From contig NZ_CAKKMS010000005.1 in NCBI RefSeq assembly GCF_918698245.1, forward strand, positions 248,001-312,000: a stretch of 64,000 nt of DNA, read 5' to 3'. The notes beneath the pieces are model-generated. The model worked only from the letters and a program-made list of their open reading frames with translations, ran no database searches and was not told the DNA's origin. The number at the start of each line of letters is the position of its first letter. Position 1 is the stretch's first letter. Source of the DNA: Pedobacter sp. Bi126 (lineage in GTDB: Bacteria > Bacteroidota > Bacteroidia > Sphingobacteriales > Sphingobacteriaceae). Of the stretch, positions 9,436 to 20,200 are shown one piece after another. The translations under genes were made by a program, and so were the position numbers.

Positions 9436-11850
9436 ATGTTGACATTCCCAAAATACGATCTTTTGCAAAAGCATTTCCTTTGCCTAGGCATTTCTGTCCT
9501 ATTTAATATTGGCTTCTGTGGAAATGTTGGGGCGCAAGCGGGATTTTATGCCAATTCTTTTCCTTTAAAACAGGTGAAACTGCTTAATGGACCATTTGAT
9601 CACGCCAGAGACCTTAACATAAAAACGTTATTGGCTTATGATATAGATCGGTTGCTTTATCCTTACCTTAAGCAGGCAGCGCTTCCTACAGATAAAAAAG
9701 GCTATGATAACTGGGAAGGGTTGGATGGGCATATCGCCGGACATTACCTGAGTGCACTTGCACTTAATTATGCCTCAACAGGTAATCCAGAATGCAAAAG
9801 CAGGATGGAAAAAATCGTAACAACATTGAAAGCCTGCCAGGATAAAAATACCACTTCACACCCAGAATGGGGAATAGGATATGCAGGGGGTGTTCCCAAT
9901 AGTAAGGAGATCTGGATGAAACTTAAAGAAGGAAACTTTAAAGCTTATCAATCTGCCTGGGTGCCCTGGTATAATGTTCATAAAACTTTTGCGGGTTTGC
10001 GCGACGCCTGGATTTATGGGGAAAGTAAAGATGCGAAGGAGGTATTTTTAAAATTCTGCGATTGGGCGATAGCCATTACCTCGAAGCTTAATGAGCAACA
10101 GATGCAGCAAATGTTAGACACAGAACACGGTGGGATGAATGAAGTATTGGCTGATGCCTATCAGATTACCGGCAATGAAAAATACCTGAACGCAGCGATG
10201 CGGTTTTCTCATCAGCAATTGCTTACGCCTATGGCTAAGGGGCAGGATAACCTTGATAATAAACACGCCAATACACAGGTGCCCAAAGCAGTTGGTTTCC
10301 AGCGGATCGGAGAGCTGAGCCATCAACGGAATTACGATCAGGCCGGTCAGTTTTTTTGGGAAACAGTAACAGGCCAAAGATCTTTGGCCTTTGGCGGAAA
10401 CAGTCGCAGGGAATTTTTTCCAAGTGCTGTTGCCAGTGCTGATTTTGTAGATGATGTGGAAGGGCCAGAAACCTGCAACACCTACAATATGCTGAAACTG
10501 ACCGAAGGACTTTTCAGGGAAAAGCCCGATGCAAAATATGTAGACTTTTACGAAAAAGCGCTGTATAACCACATTCTTTCGTCCCAGCATCCCGAACATG
10601 GTGGCTATGTTTATTTTACGCCTGCACGGCCACGGCATTACCGCGTATATTCGGCCCCGAATGAAGGTATGTGGTGTTGCGTGGGCAGTGGTATGGAGAA
10701 CCACAGCAAGTACAACGAATTTATTTACACCCATCAAAAAGATACTTTATACCTTAACCTGTTTATTGCCTCTGAGCTCAATTGGAAAGAGAAAAACATT
10801 ACAATAAAGCAGGAAACTACTTTTCCGGATGAGGAAAAAACCAGGCTGATTGTTGCAGATGGTAACGCCCGGTTTATGTTGATGATCAGAAAGCCATCAT
10901 GGATCGGCAAGGAAATGATGGAAGTGAAAATCAATGGTAAAAAAGCCGACTATAAGTTGCTACCGAACGCTTATCTGGGAATTGGCCGTAACTGGAAAAA
11001 AGGAGACGTGGTAGAGCTGAGCCTGCCCATGAAAACCACCATCGAACGGATGCCCAATTTGCCTGAATATGTGGCGATTATGCACGGACCGATTTTGCTG
11101 GGTGCTAAAACTGGAACGGAAGCACTTAACGGACTGGTAGCAGGCAATAGCCGTTGGGGGCATATCGCCAGTGGCAAAAAACTGCCCATTAATAAGGCAC
11201 CTATTCTTATTGATGAGCACATTGACGATATCGGCAAGAAAATCGAGCCAATAAAAGGTCAGTCGATGAAGTTCTCTTTTGTGAATGAGCGGATAGAAAA
11301 CCCTGAAAAAATTACTTTGGAGCCTTTTTACCGCATTCACGATTCACGTTACATGATGTATTGGATGGCGCTCACACCTGGCCAGTATGCCGCTTACCTC
11401 GATTCTGCTACCCGTGTAGAAAATGAAAAACTTGCACTGGAAAGCCGTACAGTTGATTTTGTTGCACCAGGAGAACAGCAGCCAGAGGTAGATCACCAGA
11501 TGAAAAACAATAATTCCCACACCGGATCTTACCTGGATCAATTTTGGCGCAATGCAACGGGAAATGGTTTCTTTAGCTACGAAATGAATAACGAGGGTGC
11601 AGATCAGCTGGCCCTAAATGTTCGTTACCATACAAGTGGCGGCCGTGATAAATTTGATATTTATCTTGATGATCAAAAACTGGTTGGTGTAGATGCGGGG
11701 CAGGGACCACAAAAAACAGGCTTCTACAACCAGGAATACCCAATCCCTGCAGAAATGCTAAAGGGCAAAAAACGGATCTCTGTTAAATTTTCACCTTCAG
11801 ATGGAAAATCAACGGCAAGGGTATTTTATGTGAGGTTGGTAAAGAAATAA
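9436..11850 (+). CDS. GH127/GH146 beta-L-arabinofuranosidase (DUF1680)
   Basis: Secreted 804-residue retaining beta-L-arabinofuranosidase. The family uses a zinc-bound cysteine as nucleophile. The metal-binding set is intact: E345 and C347 in EGPETCNTYN and the pair C414-C415 in MWCCVGSG, matching the Glu-Cys-Cys-Cys pattern known from HypBA1. An N-terminal hydrophobic segment (about 15-33) serves as signal peptide. After the (alpha/alpha)6 barrel there is a beta-rich C-terminal region with a final module from about 690 (DQFWRNATG to the end). That long C-terminus recalls Bacteroides GH146 enzymes more than compact GH127, but I cannot separate the two by eye. The start is 19 bases after the CE1 stop, so it is co-transcribed. 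Likely substrate: arabinofuranose in arabinan, pectin or glycoprotein side chains. Confidence 0.88.
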   Translation: MLTFPKYDLLQKHFLCLGISVLFNIGFCGNVGAQAGFYANSFPLKQVKLLNGPFDHARDLNIKTLLAYDIDRLLYPYLKQAALPTDKKGYDNWEGLDGHIAGHYLSALALNYASTGNPECKSRMEKIVTTLKACQDKNTTSHPEWGIGYAGGVPNSKEIWMKLKEGNFKAYQSAWVPWYNVHKTFAGLRDAWIYGESKDAKEVFLKFCDWAIAITSKLNEQQMQQMLDTEHGGMNEVLADAYQITGNEKYLNAAMRFSHQQLLTPMAKGQDNLDNKHANTQVPKAVGFQRIGELSHQRNYDQAGQFFWETVTGQRSLAFGGNSRREFFPSAVASADFVDDVEGPETCNTYNMLKLTEGLFREKPDAKYVDFYEKALYNHILSSQHPEHGGYVYFTPARPRHYRVYSAPNEGMWCCVGSGMENHSKYNEFIYTHQKDTLYLNLFIASELNWKEKNITIKQETTFPDEEKTRLIVADGNARFMLMIRKPSWIGKEMMEVKINGKKADYKLLPNAYLGIGRNWKKGDVVELSLPMKTTIERMPNLPEYVAIMHGPILLGAKTGTEALNGLVAGNSRWGHIASGKKLPINKAPILIDEHIDDIGKKIEPIKGQSMKFSFVNERIENPEKITLEPFYRIHDSRYMMYWMALTPGQYAAYLDSATRVENEKLALESRTVDFVAPGEQQPEVDHQMKNNNSHTGSYLDQFWRNATGNGFFSYEMNNEGADQLALNVRYHTSGGRDKFDIYLDDQKLVGVDAGQGPQKTGFYNQEYPIPAEMLKGKKRISVKFSPSDGKSTARVFYVRLVKK

Positions 11851-11985
11851 CTAAGGGATGAAAAACATGGTTCTGAACGTCGAATGGCCCTGTGGATCAA
11901 GAAAAACCATTCCAGATGAACGAGATCAAGCATGGTAATGCTTAATGTCATTAAGTTAAGCCATCGACACAAGTGAAAATAATTT

Positions 11986-12048
11986 CACCGCAGATAGAAG
12001 GGATGCACGCAGATATGAAAATCCGTGTTATTTGTGCGCATCTGTGGT
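11986..12048. repeat. Imperfect palindrome of the 'CGCAGAT...ATCTGTGGT' type
   Basis: The segment opens with caccgcagat and closes with atctgtggt, which pair with one mismatch. The interior (gatgcacgcagat against its partner near gtgcgcatc) also folds back. Similar accgcagat / atctgtggt palindromes are scattered between genes in many environmental bacteria. Only one copy is visible here, so calling it a dispersed repeat rests on recollection of other genomes. It lies in the 285-base gap between the GH127 and GH95 genes. Confidence 0.5.
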
Positions 12049-12135
12049 AAAAAGCGCTTAATTTAATAGCATTGTTGTACTACCAACAGTTTCAAAATAA
12101 CGATTAAGAAATTTAACAATTAGATCCCTTTTTCA

Positions 12136-14622
12136 ATGAACATCCATAACATGGTACTAAGATTCAGTAAGATAATTTTATTGCTTTTTACAGGCACTTT
12201 AGCATTTGCACAAGTGCCTGTAAAATCAAAATTAAAGCTTTGGTACGAAGAACCTGCAGGTGCTGTTTGGGAAAATGCACTTCCTGTTGGTAATGGCTTT
12301 TTAGGGGCAATGATTTATGGTAACGTGGCAAAAGAAGTGATAAAACTCAATGAACATAGCCTGTGGAGTGGTAGCCCCTATCAAAATGATGTTCCCGAAA
12401 CTTTGAGCCACTTACCTGAAATCCGCGCACTGATTTTTCAGGGGAAGCACAAGGAAGCTGAAAATCTGGCCAATAAAATCATGTTTGGGAAAAAATCATC
12501 CGGACAGATCTTTCAACCGGCAGGTAATCTTCAACTCGTTTTTCCTGGTCATGAAAAGTATCAAAACTACTATAGAGAATTGGATATCGAAAATGCCATA
12601 AGTAAAACAAACTATAACATTGGCGATGTAGCCTATACCCGAACTGCTTTTGCCGCGCACGGCAACCGCGTAGTGGTCATGAAACTTACCGCCAATAAAG
12701 CCGGCAGCATTTCTTTTACCGCAAATTACACCACCCCGCATAAAAAGGTTTCAATCAGTACCTCAGCTGTTAAAGATCTGGTAATGGAAGGTTTGACCAG
12801 CGATCATGAAGGTGTCAAAGGACTTGTAAAATACAACGTAATCAGCAGATTCAGCAATGAAGGCGGCACATTAAAAGCTACCGATTCGAGTATTGTTGTT
12901 GAGCATGCCAATGCGGTAACCATTTTCATCTCCATTGCTACCAATTTTAACCATTATAATGACATCAGCGGCAATGCCGCTAAACGGGCATTGGCTTACC
13001 TGAACCGGGCCTCGGCGAAATCTTATGATAAAATCCTGGCTACCCACCTCACCAACTATCACAAATACTTCAATCGTGTTCAGCTTGATTTAGGGGAGAG
13101 CGGTGGTACGGACTTACCGACAGACAAAAGGCTCATGAATTTCAGGAATACAACAGATCTTCAGTTTGTTAATCTATATTACCAGTTTGGCCGTTATCTG
13201 TTAATCAGTTCTTCTCAGCCCGATGGTCAGCCTGCCAATTTGCAAGGCATCTGGAATGATAAGCTTTACCCACCCTGGGACAGTAAATACACCATTAATA
13301 TTAACGCTCAAATGAATTATTGGCCTGCAGAGCCGACCAATTTGCCCGAGCTGCACCAGCCCTTTCTTAAAATGGTAGGTGAAATGGCAGAAACGGGCAA
13401 GGCCGCTGCTAAAAACATGTATGGCGCAAGGGGCTGGATGGCGCATCACAACAGCGATATCTGGAGAAGCACCGGCCCAGTGGATGGTGCATTCTGGGGA
13501 ATCTGGAACGGTGGCGGTGGCTGGGCCAGTCAGCATCTTTGGGAACATTACCTTTATGGAGGAGACCGCAAATACCTTAAAAGCATCTATCCTGTTTTAA
13601 AAGATGCAGCAACTTTTTACAAAGATTTTCTGGTGCCGCACCCAACACTGAAGTATTTGGTGGTTAATCCAGGTACTTCTCCTGAAAATGCACCTGCGGC
13701 ACATGGTGGCTCTTCTATTGATGCAGGCACCACCATGGATAATCAAATTGTTTTCGATGTGTTTTCTACCGCTATCCGTGCTGCCAAAATACTGGGAGTT
13801 GATGCTGTTTTTGCCGATAGTTTATTGCAGATGCGCAATAAATTATCGCCTATGCACATTGGCAAACATGGCCAGTTACAGGAATGGCTGGATGATATAG
13901 ACAGTCCAAACGATAAACACCGTCATGTTTCGCACCTTTATGGTTTGTTCCCCTCCAACCAGATTTCTGCCTACCGTACACCCTTACTTTACGCCGCTGC
14001 AAAAAATACCCTGCTTCAAAGAGGCGATGTATCTACCGGGTGGAGTATGGGCTGGAAAATAAATTGGTGGGCAAGGATGCAGGATGGAAATCATGCTTAT
14101 CGCCTGATTCAAAACCAACTCACACCACTAGGCGTTAATCCCGGCGGTGGTGGAACATACAATAATCTTTTTGATGCCCATCCACCTTTTCAGATAGATG
14201 GTAATTTTGGCTGTACCTCCGGTATTACCGAGATGCTGATGCAAAGTGCCGATGAGGCATTACATTTATTGCCCGCTTTGCCAGATGTATGGAAGGAAAA
14301 AGGTTTCATTAAAGGCTTAAGGGCCAGGGGAGGTTTTGAGGTAATCAGCCTCGAATGGTCTAATGGGCAAGTAATCAAAGCGGTAATTAAATCAACGCTT
14401 GGCGGAAATTTACGGTTAAGGGTCCCCAATGAAATGAAAAGCGACATTATTGAGTTGAAAAATGCAGTCGGTACTAATCCAAATATGTTCTATTCCATTA
14501 CCGAAACTCAGGAACCTATTATAGTGCCCGAAGCTCATTTGACCGCTAATTCATTGAAAAAGACTTTTGTTTACGATATATCAACCACACCAGGCAGATT
14601 ATATACGCTGCTGCTCAAATAA
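12136..14622 (+). CDS. Glycoside hydrolase family 95 enzyme (alpha-L-fucosidase/galactosidase)
   Basis: Secreted 828-residue inverting hydrolase that removes terminal alpha-L-fucose, or alpha-L-galactose in the enzymes found in complex-xylan loci. Signal peptide about 1-25 (ends AFAQ); a second ATG at 12151 would give a shorter signal. The N-terminal KLWYEEPA, ENALPVGNG and LWSGSPY blocks, the YTININAQMNYWPAE block, general acid candidate E583 in LQEWLDD and the D688 motif QIDGNFG are all typical of GH95. The gene starts a new run after a 285-base gap and is followed after only 10 bases by GH97, so these two form a pair. Confidence 0.92.
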   Translation: MNIHNMVLRFSKIILLLFTGTLAFAQVPVKSKLKLWYEEPAGAVWENALPVGNGFLGAMIYGNVAKEVIKLNEHSLWSGSPYQNDVPETLSHLPEIRALIFQGKHKEAENLANKIMFGKKSSGQIFQPAGNLQLVFPGHEKYQNYYRELDIENAISKTNYNIGDVAYTRTAFAAHGNRVVVMKLTANKAGSISFTANYTTPHKKVSISTSAVKDLVMEGLTSDHEGVKGLVKYNVISRFSNEGGTLKATDSSIVVEHANAVTIFISIATNFNHYNDISGNAAKRALAYLNRASAKSYDKILATHLTNYHKYFNRVQLDLGESGGTDLPTDKRLMNFRNTTDLQFVNLYYQFGRYLLISSSQPDGQPANLQGIWNDKLYPPWDSKYTININAQMNYWPAEPTNLPELHQPFLKMVGEMAETGKAAAKNMYGARGWMAHHNSDIWRSTGPVDGAFWGIWNGGGGWASQHLWEHYLYGGDRKYLKSIYPVLKDAATFYKDFLVPHPTLKYLVVNPGTSPENAPAAHGGSSIDAGTTMDNQIVFDVFSTAIRAAKILGVDAVFADSLLQMRNKLSPMHIGKHGQLQEWLDDIDSPNDKHRHVSHLYGLFPSNQISAYRTPLLYAAAKNTLLQRGDVSTGWSMGWKINWWARMQDGNHAYRLIQNQLTPLGVNPGGGGTYNNLFDAHPPFQIDGNFGCTSGITEMLMQSADEALHLLPALPDVWKEKGFIKGLRARGGFEVISLEWSNGQVIKAVIKSTLGGNLRLRVPNEMKSDIIELKNAVGTNPNMFYSITETQEPIIVPEAHLTANSLKKTFVYDISTTPGRLYTLLLK

Positions 14623-14632
14623 TTAGAACCTC

Positions 14633-16567
14633 ATGAAATTTATCCGTTTATTTATCATTTTCACCCTTGTAAGTACCTGCATTTATGCGCAGGAAGCAGT
14701 AAGCTATCATGTTTCCAGTCCTGACGGGAAAATTGTTCTCACCTGCAATCCCGCTCAGGGAACCTATAGCATTGCCAGGAGTAAAAAAACAGTCTTACAA
14801 AATTCCAAACTGGGCATTATCCGGGAAGATGAAGACTTTACAAGGTCATTAAAAGTCGTTGGTACTGCGGAGCGAAAACTGAAAGAGACCTATGTAATGG
14901 GCAATGCAAAAAAGAAATCGATTACCTATACCGCAAATGAATTGGCGATATCGACCAAAACGCCAACAGGCAAAAAAATGAATATTATTTTTCGTGTTTC
15001 TAATGATGGGGCCGCCTTTCGTTACGAATTTCTGGAAAAAGATCCATCGCTAAGAAAAATACAGTCAGAACAGACAAGTTTTCACTTTCCCGAAGGTACC
15101 TTGGCCTGGTTACAGGCCAAAGCCGAGGCACAAACGGGATTTGAACATACCAATCCTTCCTATGAGGTATATTATAATATGGCTATCCCGGTAGGCACGC
15201 CATCTTCCAGTGCTAACGGGTGGGTATATCCGGCTTTATTTAAAACAGGCGATACCTGGGTGATGCTTACGGAAGCAGGACTGGAGAGAAATTATTGTGG
15301 AACTTCTTTGCAACGTTTATCACCGAACGGCGAATATCGGATCAATTTTCCGCAAGAAGCTGAAAAAATAAAAGGAGGAGCCCTTTATCCCGAATCTACG
15401 CTTCCATGGATTACGCCCTGGCGGATCATTGCAATAGGCGATTTGGCTACAATTATGGAATCGACCCTCGGTACAGATCTTGCCCCTGCATCCAGATTAA
15501 AAGATTTATCGTTCGTAAAACCTGGAAAAGCCGCATGGAGCTGGGTGTTGGAAAAGGATAAGGCAACGATATACCCAGTCCAGAAAAAATATATTGATTA
15601 CGCTGCCGATATGAACTGGCAGTATTGTTTGATCGATGCAAATTGGGATCAGACCATTGGATATGATTCGGTTGCGGTTTTGGTTGACTACGCAAGAAAA
15701 AAAAATGTGGGCATGTTGCTCTGGTATAACTCAGCAGGGGATTGGAATACCGTAAAATTTACACCGAGAGATAAGCTGCTGACGCATGAGAAACGGGTGA
15801 AGGAGTTTAGCAGGCTTGAAGAAATGGGCGTTAAAGGCATCAAAATCGATTTTTTTGGTGGCGACGGACAATCTATGATTGCTTACTACCATGATATTTT
15901 AACCGATGCCGCCACCCACCATTTGTTGGTCAATTTTCATGGGGCTACACTGCCCAGGGGATTGCAACGGACTTATCCAAATTTAATGACCGCAGAAGCC
16001 GTACTGGGATACGAAATGATCACATTTGGGCAAGATGCAGCCAACAAAGCACCTCAACACATGGTTAACAGTGCCATGATCAGAAATGCCTTTGATCCGA
16101 TGGATTTCACACCGATGTGTTTATACAAAATCCCCAATATTGAACGGCGAACAACCGCTGCATTCGAACTGGCTACATCAGTGGCCTTTTTATCGGGCAT
16201 ACAGCACTATGCCGAAACACCGGATGGAATGAGCCATGTGCCTGTTGAGGTTAAAGATTTCTTAAAAGCGTTGCCTGCTCAATGGGATGATGTAAAATTT
16301 ATTGATGGATACCCGGGCAAGTTATATGTTGTAGCCAGAAAATCGGGTTCCAAATGGTACGTTACAGGATTGAATGGAGAAGCAATCGACAAATCCCTTA
16401 CGTTAAATCTTACTTTTATTAAAAACAAAACAGGTAAACTCATTTCTTCAGGAAACGATAACGACAGCCACAACGGGTTTGTTGCTAAAGAAATAAAAAT
16501 ACCAGCTTCTGGAGGATTGAAAATCGACCTGAAAAAGAATGATGGTTTCGTAGCCGTTTTTGAGTAA
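14633..16567 (+). CDS. Glycoside hydrolase family 97 enzyme, retaining type
   Basis: Secreted 644-residue GH97 enzyme, an alpha-glycosidase with a calcium-dependent barrel. Signal peptide 1-19 (ends CIYA-Q). The family divides into inverting alpha-glucosidases (SusB) and retaining alpha-galactosidases. Here the barrel carries D406 in GIKIDFFGG and E455 in MTAEAVLGYE, the layout I associate with the retaining alpha-galactosidase group (nucleophile Asp and acid/base Glu of BT1871). The call of alpha-galactosidase is therefore likely but rests on motif position. It shares a transcript with GH95 upstream (10-base gap) and is the last enzyme before the SusC gene. Confidence 0.9.
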   Translation: MKFIRLFIIFTLVSTCIYAQEAVSYHVSSPDGKIVLTCNPAQGTYSIARSKKTVLQNSKLGIIREDEDFTRSLKVVGTAERKLKETYVMGNAKKKSITYTANELAISTKTPTGKKMNIIFRVSNDGAAFRYEFLEKDPSLRKIQSEQTSFHFPEGTLAWLQAKAEAQTGFEHTNPSYEVYYNMAIPVGTPSSSANGWVYPALFKTGDTWVMLTEAGLERNYCGTSLQRLSPNGEYRINFPQEAEKIKGGALYPESTLPWITPWRIIAIGDLATIMESTLGTDLAPASRLKDLSFVKPGKAAWSWVLEKDKATIYPVQKKYIDYAADMNWQYCLIDANWDQTIGYDSVAVLVDYARKKNVGMLLWYNSAGDWNTVKFTPRDKLLTHEKRVKEFSRLEEMGVKGIKIDFFGGDGQSMIAYYHDILTDAATHHLLVNFHGATLPRGLQRTYPNLMTAEAVLGYEMITFGQDAANKAPQHMVNSAMIRNAFDPMDFTPMCLYKIPNIERRTTAAFELATSVAFLSGIQHYAETPDGMSHVPVEVKDFLKALPAQWDDVKFIDGYPGKLYVVARKSGSKWYVTGLNGEAIDKSLTLNLTFIKNKTGKLISSGNDNDSHNGFVAKEIKIPASGGLKIDLKKNDGFVAVFE

Positions 16568-17255
16568 CTAATACCTGAAAATAATCCACAAATAGCATTT
16601 TTTTTGCTGTCAAAATAATGCATGGAGAAAAAGAAATTAAATTTGGTTTAGCGTACTTCTCGGATTCAGGGCAAGCGCTTGTCAGCTGTCAAATGATAGA
16701 TCGGGCCGCAAACTTGTTCTGGATCCCGGGTAAGTATTACCTGGTTATCCTATTATGATTTAACCAACAATAAATTCTTATAAATATAAAATTAAGTGTA
16801 ATTCACCCCTGAGCTACGGGTTGCCATCTTTACTTATAGCACCAACAACATTCGTAATTTCCGAGTTTTTGAAAAGGTCGTACTACAATTTTTTATAGCT
16901 TCGAAAAAATAAATAATCAAAGCGGTTTCCCTCAATATTTGTTGTCGTTAAAGATTGTGAAGTGGCTTTTTTATTGCATCTGGTTAGTTTACAATCGATT
17001 GCATAAGATGGCTTTATATTTTGTGGTCGAAAATCTTTTCCTCGTTTAATAATCATTTTTAGTCGATTCCTTCCTTTGAACATTTATTCCATATTTATGA
17101 ACAATTGACACTTATGCTTTTCTTCTCATCGAATAACTTTACTTCTATCATGCCCGTCTACTCTTGATAGAGATGCTCATTATCCAGTTTATGGATAATC
17201 AGTCGGCTCATTACTGAGTGAAGCATGAACTTTAACCATTATAAACCAAATTTTT
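16568..17255. promoter_or_regulatory. Long leader region before susC-like gene, with hairpins
   Basis: This 688-base gap has no gene. Close to the SusC start it holds a perfect 8-bp stem, ATTATCCA / TGGATAAT, at 17179-17199 with a 5-base loop, followed by a smaller CTCA-TTAC-TGAG stem at 17207-17218. Structured leaders and antisense RNAs are known upstream of susC-like genes in Bacteroides, so a post-transcriptional role is possible. A minus-strand frame at 16883-17083 is not convincing. I saw no exact TAnnTTTG promoter. Confidence 0.4.
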
Positions 17256-20200
17256 ATGAGGAATGAATTTTTACAGTTTTTTGTAAAGCCTGGTGCAGGA
17301 CTTTCCAAATGTTTAGCCAAACTATCACTGATTGCTTTTTTTGCACTTTTTGTGGTTGCTGCACATGCACAAACCCAGGTAAAAGGGCGTGTTGTGGATG
17401 ATCAGGGAAATGCTCTTCCAGGGGTAAGTATTCTGATCAAGGGAACCTCAACCAGTACAACAACCCTGGGAACAGGAAACTTCAGTATTGCGGTTCCAAC
17501 AAGCAATTCGGTTCTGGTGTTTTCTTACATCGGATTTACAAGTCGCGAGGTTCCGGTCAGAAATCAAACCGAAATCAATGTGACATTACTCCCGAGCGCT
17601 GCTGAACTTGAACAAGTTGTAGTGGTGGGCTATGGAACCCAGCGCAAAGAATCGGTAACTGGTTCTGTGGCAAACATATCGGGCGATAAAGTTCGTGAAA
17701 TACCCGCACCGAATGTGGCACAGGCTATCCAAGGTCGAATAGCAGGAGTAAACATTTCACAAACTTCTACCAAACCTGGTGCAACCATGCAGATTCTGAT
17801 CCGAGGTCAGCGTTCACTTTCAGCCAGTAATGATCCGTTGGTGGTGCTTGATGGGATCCCATTTCCGGGCTCTATTGGTGATATCAATCCCAACGACATT
17901 AAAAGTTTAGATATTTTGAAAGATGCTTCTGCTACAGCGATTTATGGTTCAAGGGGAGCGAATGGAGTGATATTGATCACCACTAACCGTGGTCAACAAG
18001 GAGCTCCTGCCAAAGTATCCTATAATTCATATACTGGTTTACAAACCCTTTTTGCCAAATATCCAATGATGGATGGACCAGAATTCGTTGCCCTGCGCAA
18101 GGCAGCTGGATTATTTACAACCAATGGCCCAGATGAAGCAAACGACGTAAACACCGATTGGCAAGATTTATTCTATAATAAATCGGCAGTTGTAACCAGT
18201 CATGATGTTGGTGTATCTGGTGGATCTACTACAGGCAGCTACAGTTTTGGGGGTGGCTATTATCAGAATCAAAGTCTGATCCCAACCCAACAGTACACCC
18301 GCTATTCAATGAAAGCATCCATGGATCAACAGATTGCCAGTTTCTTAAGGATTGGATTTACCACCAATAACAATTACAACTTAAGTGAAGGCAACCAGCT
18401 CGGCGTTTATGGAATCCTGAGCAATTCGCCTATCGCAAATCCTTACAATGCAGATGGCAGCCTAAAAAGAACAATCAGAATGCCTCAGGATGAATCGTGG
18501 ATTTACACGCGCGAACTCACTAAGAATCTCAGTGATAAATGGCTTAATGAAACGCGTGGCTTTGCTACCTATAATTCATTTTATGGCGAGGTTAACATTC
18601 CATGGGTAAAAGGACTAAAATACCGTACCAATCTCGGCCTTGATTTTATCCAGAGCAACAATGGTAACTATACAGGTGTTGGCATTGGAAGTGCTACCGC
18701 TACTACGGTTTCTACTGCCGGGGTTAGCAATTCGCAAACCTACCATTGGACACTTGAGAATTTATTGACTTATGACAGAACCTTCTCAGAAAAGCACAAT
18801 ATCAATGTAGTGGCCTTATATTCTGCTGAACAGAATAAGTTCAATTCCTCATCCATGTCAGCACGTGATATTCCGTCTGATGCTTTTCAGTTTTACAATC
18901 TTGGCCAGGCCAATGGAGAATTAACGATCGGTAACGGGAACTACAGCTTAAGTGGATTGATGTCTTACATGGGAAGAGTGATGTATGCCTATGATAATCG
19001 CTATTTAATCAGTGCAACCATCAGATCTGATGCATCATCACGCTTGGCGCCAGGGCATAAATGGAATACTTACCCGGCTGTTTCTGTGGGTTGGAACCTG
19101 ATGAATGAGAATTTCATGAAAGGGATAACCGCTATCGACAGGTTGAAGATTAGAGTGGGTTACGGTCAAACATCAAACCAGGCGGTAAATCCATATCAAA
19201 CCCTTGGTTTACTAAATTCGCGCCCTTACAATTTTGGCGATAACAACTATGCCACTGGATATTATGTTTCTCAGTTGCCAAGTCCGGGTTTAGGCTGGGA
19301 ATATTCACAGACCTGGAACTATGGCCTTGATTTCTCCTTACTAAAAAGCAGGTTGACAGGAACATTTGAATATTATGTAACCAATACCAAAGATATATTG
19401 TTAGGCGTTGCATTGCCCTCTACCGCAGGTGTGGGCAGTTATACTGCAAACATCGGACAAACACAGAATAAAGGGTGGGAACTGAGTGTTAACGGTAATA
19501 TTTTTAATGATAAGGGAGGCTGGTCATGGGATGTGGGATTTAATCTTTATGCAAACCGAAACAAACTCGTTGCCCTTGCATCAGGCCAAACCAGAGACGA
19601 AGGGAATGCTTGGTTCGTAGGCCATAACATCAATGCCATTTTTGATTATGAAAAAGTAGGTTTATGGCAGGCCGGAGATCCATATCTGAATGTTTTAGAG
19701 CCAGGCGGGAATGTGGGGATGATTAAAGTAAAATACACGGGCGATTTTGATGCGACCGGCAAACCAACACGACCTATCGGCGCAGCAGATAGACAGATCA
19801 TGGATGTGGATCCTAAATTATCAGGAGGATTCAATACAAGAGTTGCTTATAAAGGATTTGACCTCAATGTGGTAGGATTATTTAAAGACGGCGGGATTTT
19901 GCTTAGTACATTATATGGTTCTTCCGGATACCTGAATCTCTTATCTGGTAGAAGAAATAACGTTAAAGTTGATTATTGGACACCTGAAAATACAGGCGCA
20001 AAGTATCCAAAACCTGGCGGTATCGCAAGTGGTGATAACCCTAAGTATGGAAGTACATTAGGTTATTTTGATGCTTCTTTCTTAAAAATCCGGACCATCT
20101 CTTTAGGATATGATTTCAATCGAGGTTTGTTAAAAGATTCCAGATTAAAGCTCCGGATGTACTTAACCGTTCAAAATCCTTTTGTGATGTTCTCTCCATA

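Noticed and set aside
16883..17083. Minus-strand 66-codon frame in the susC leader
   Set aside because: Basic, low-complexity translation, no start context, lies in a leader with hairpins.
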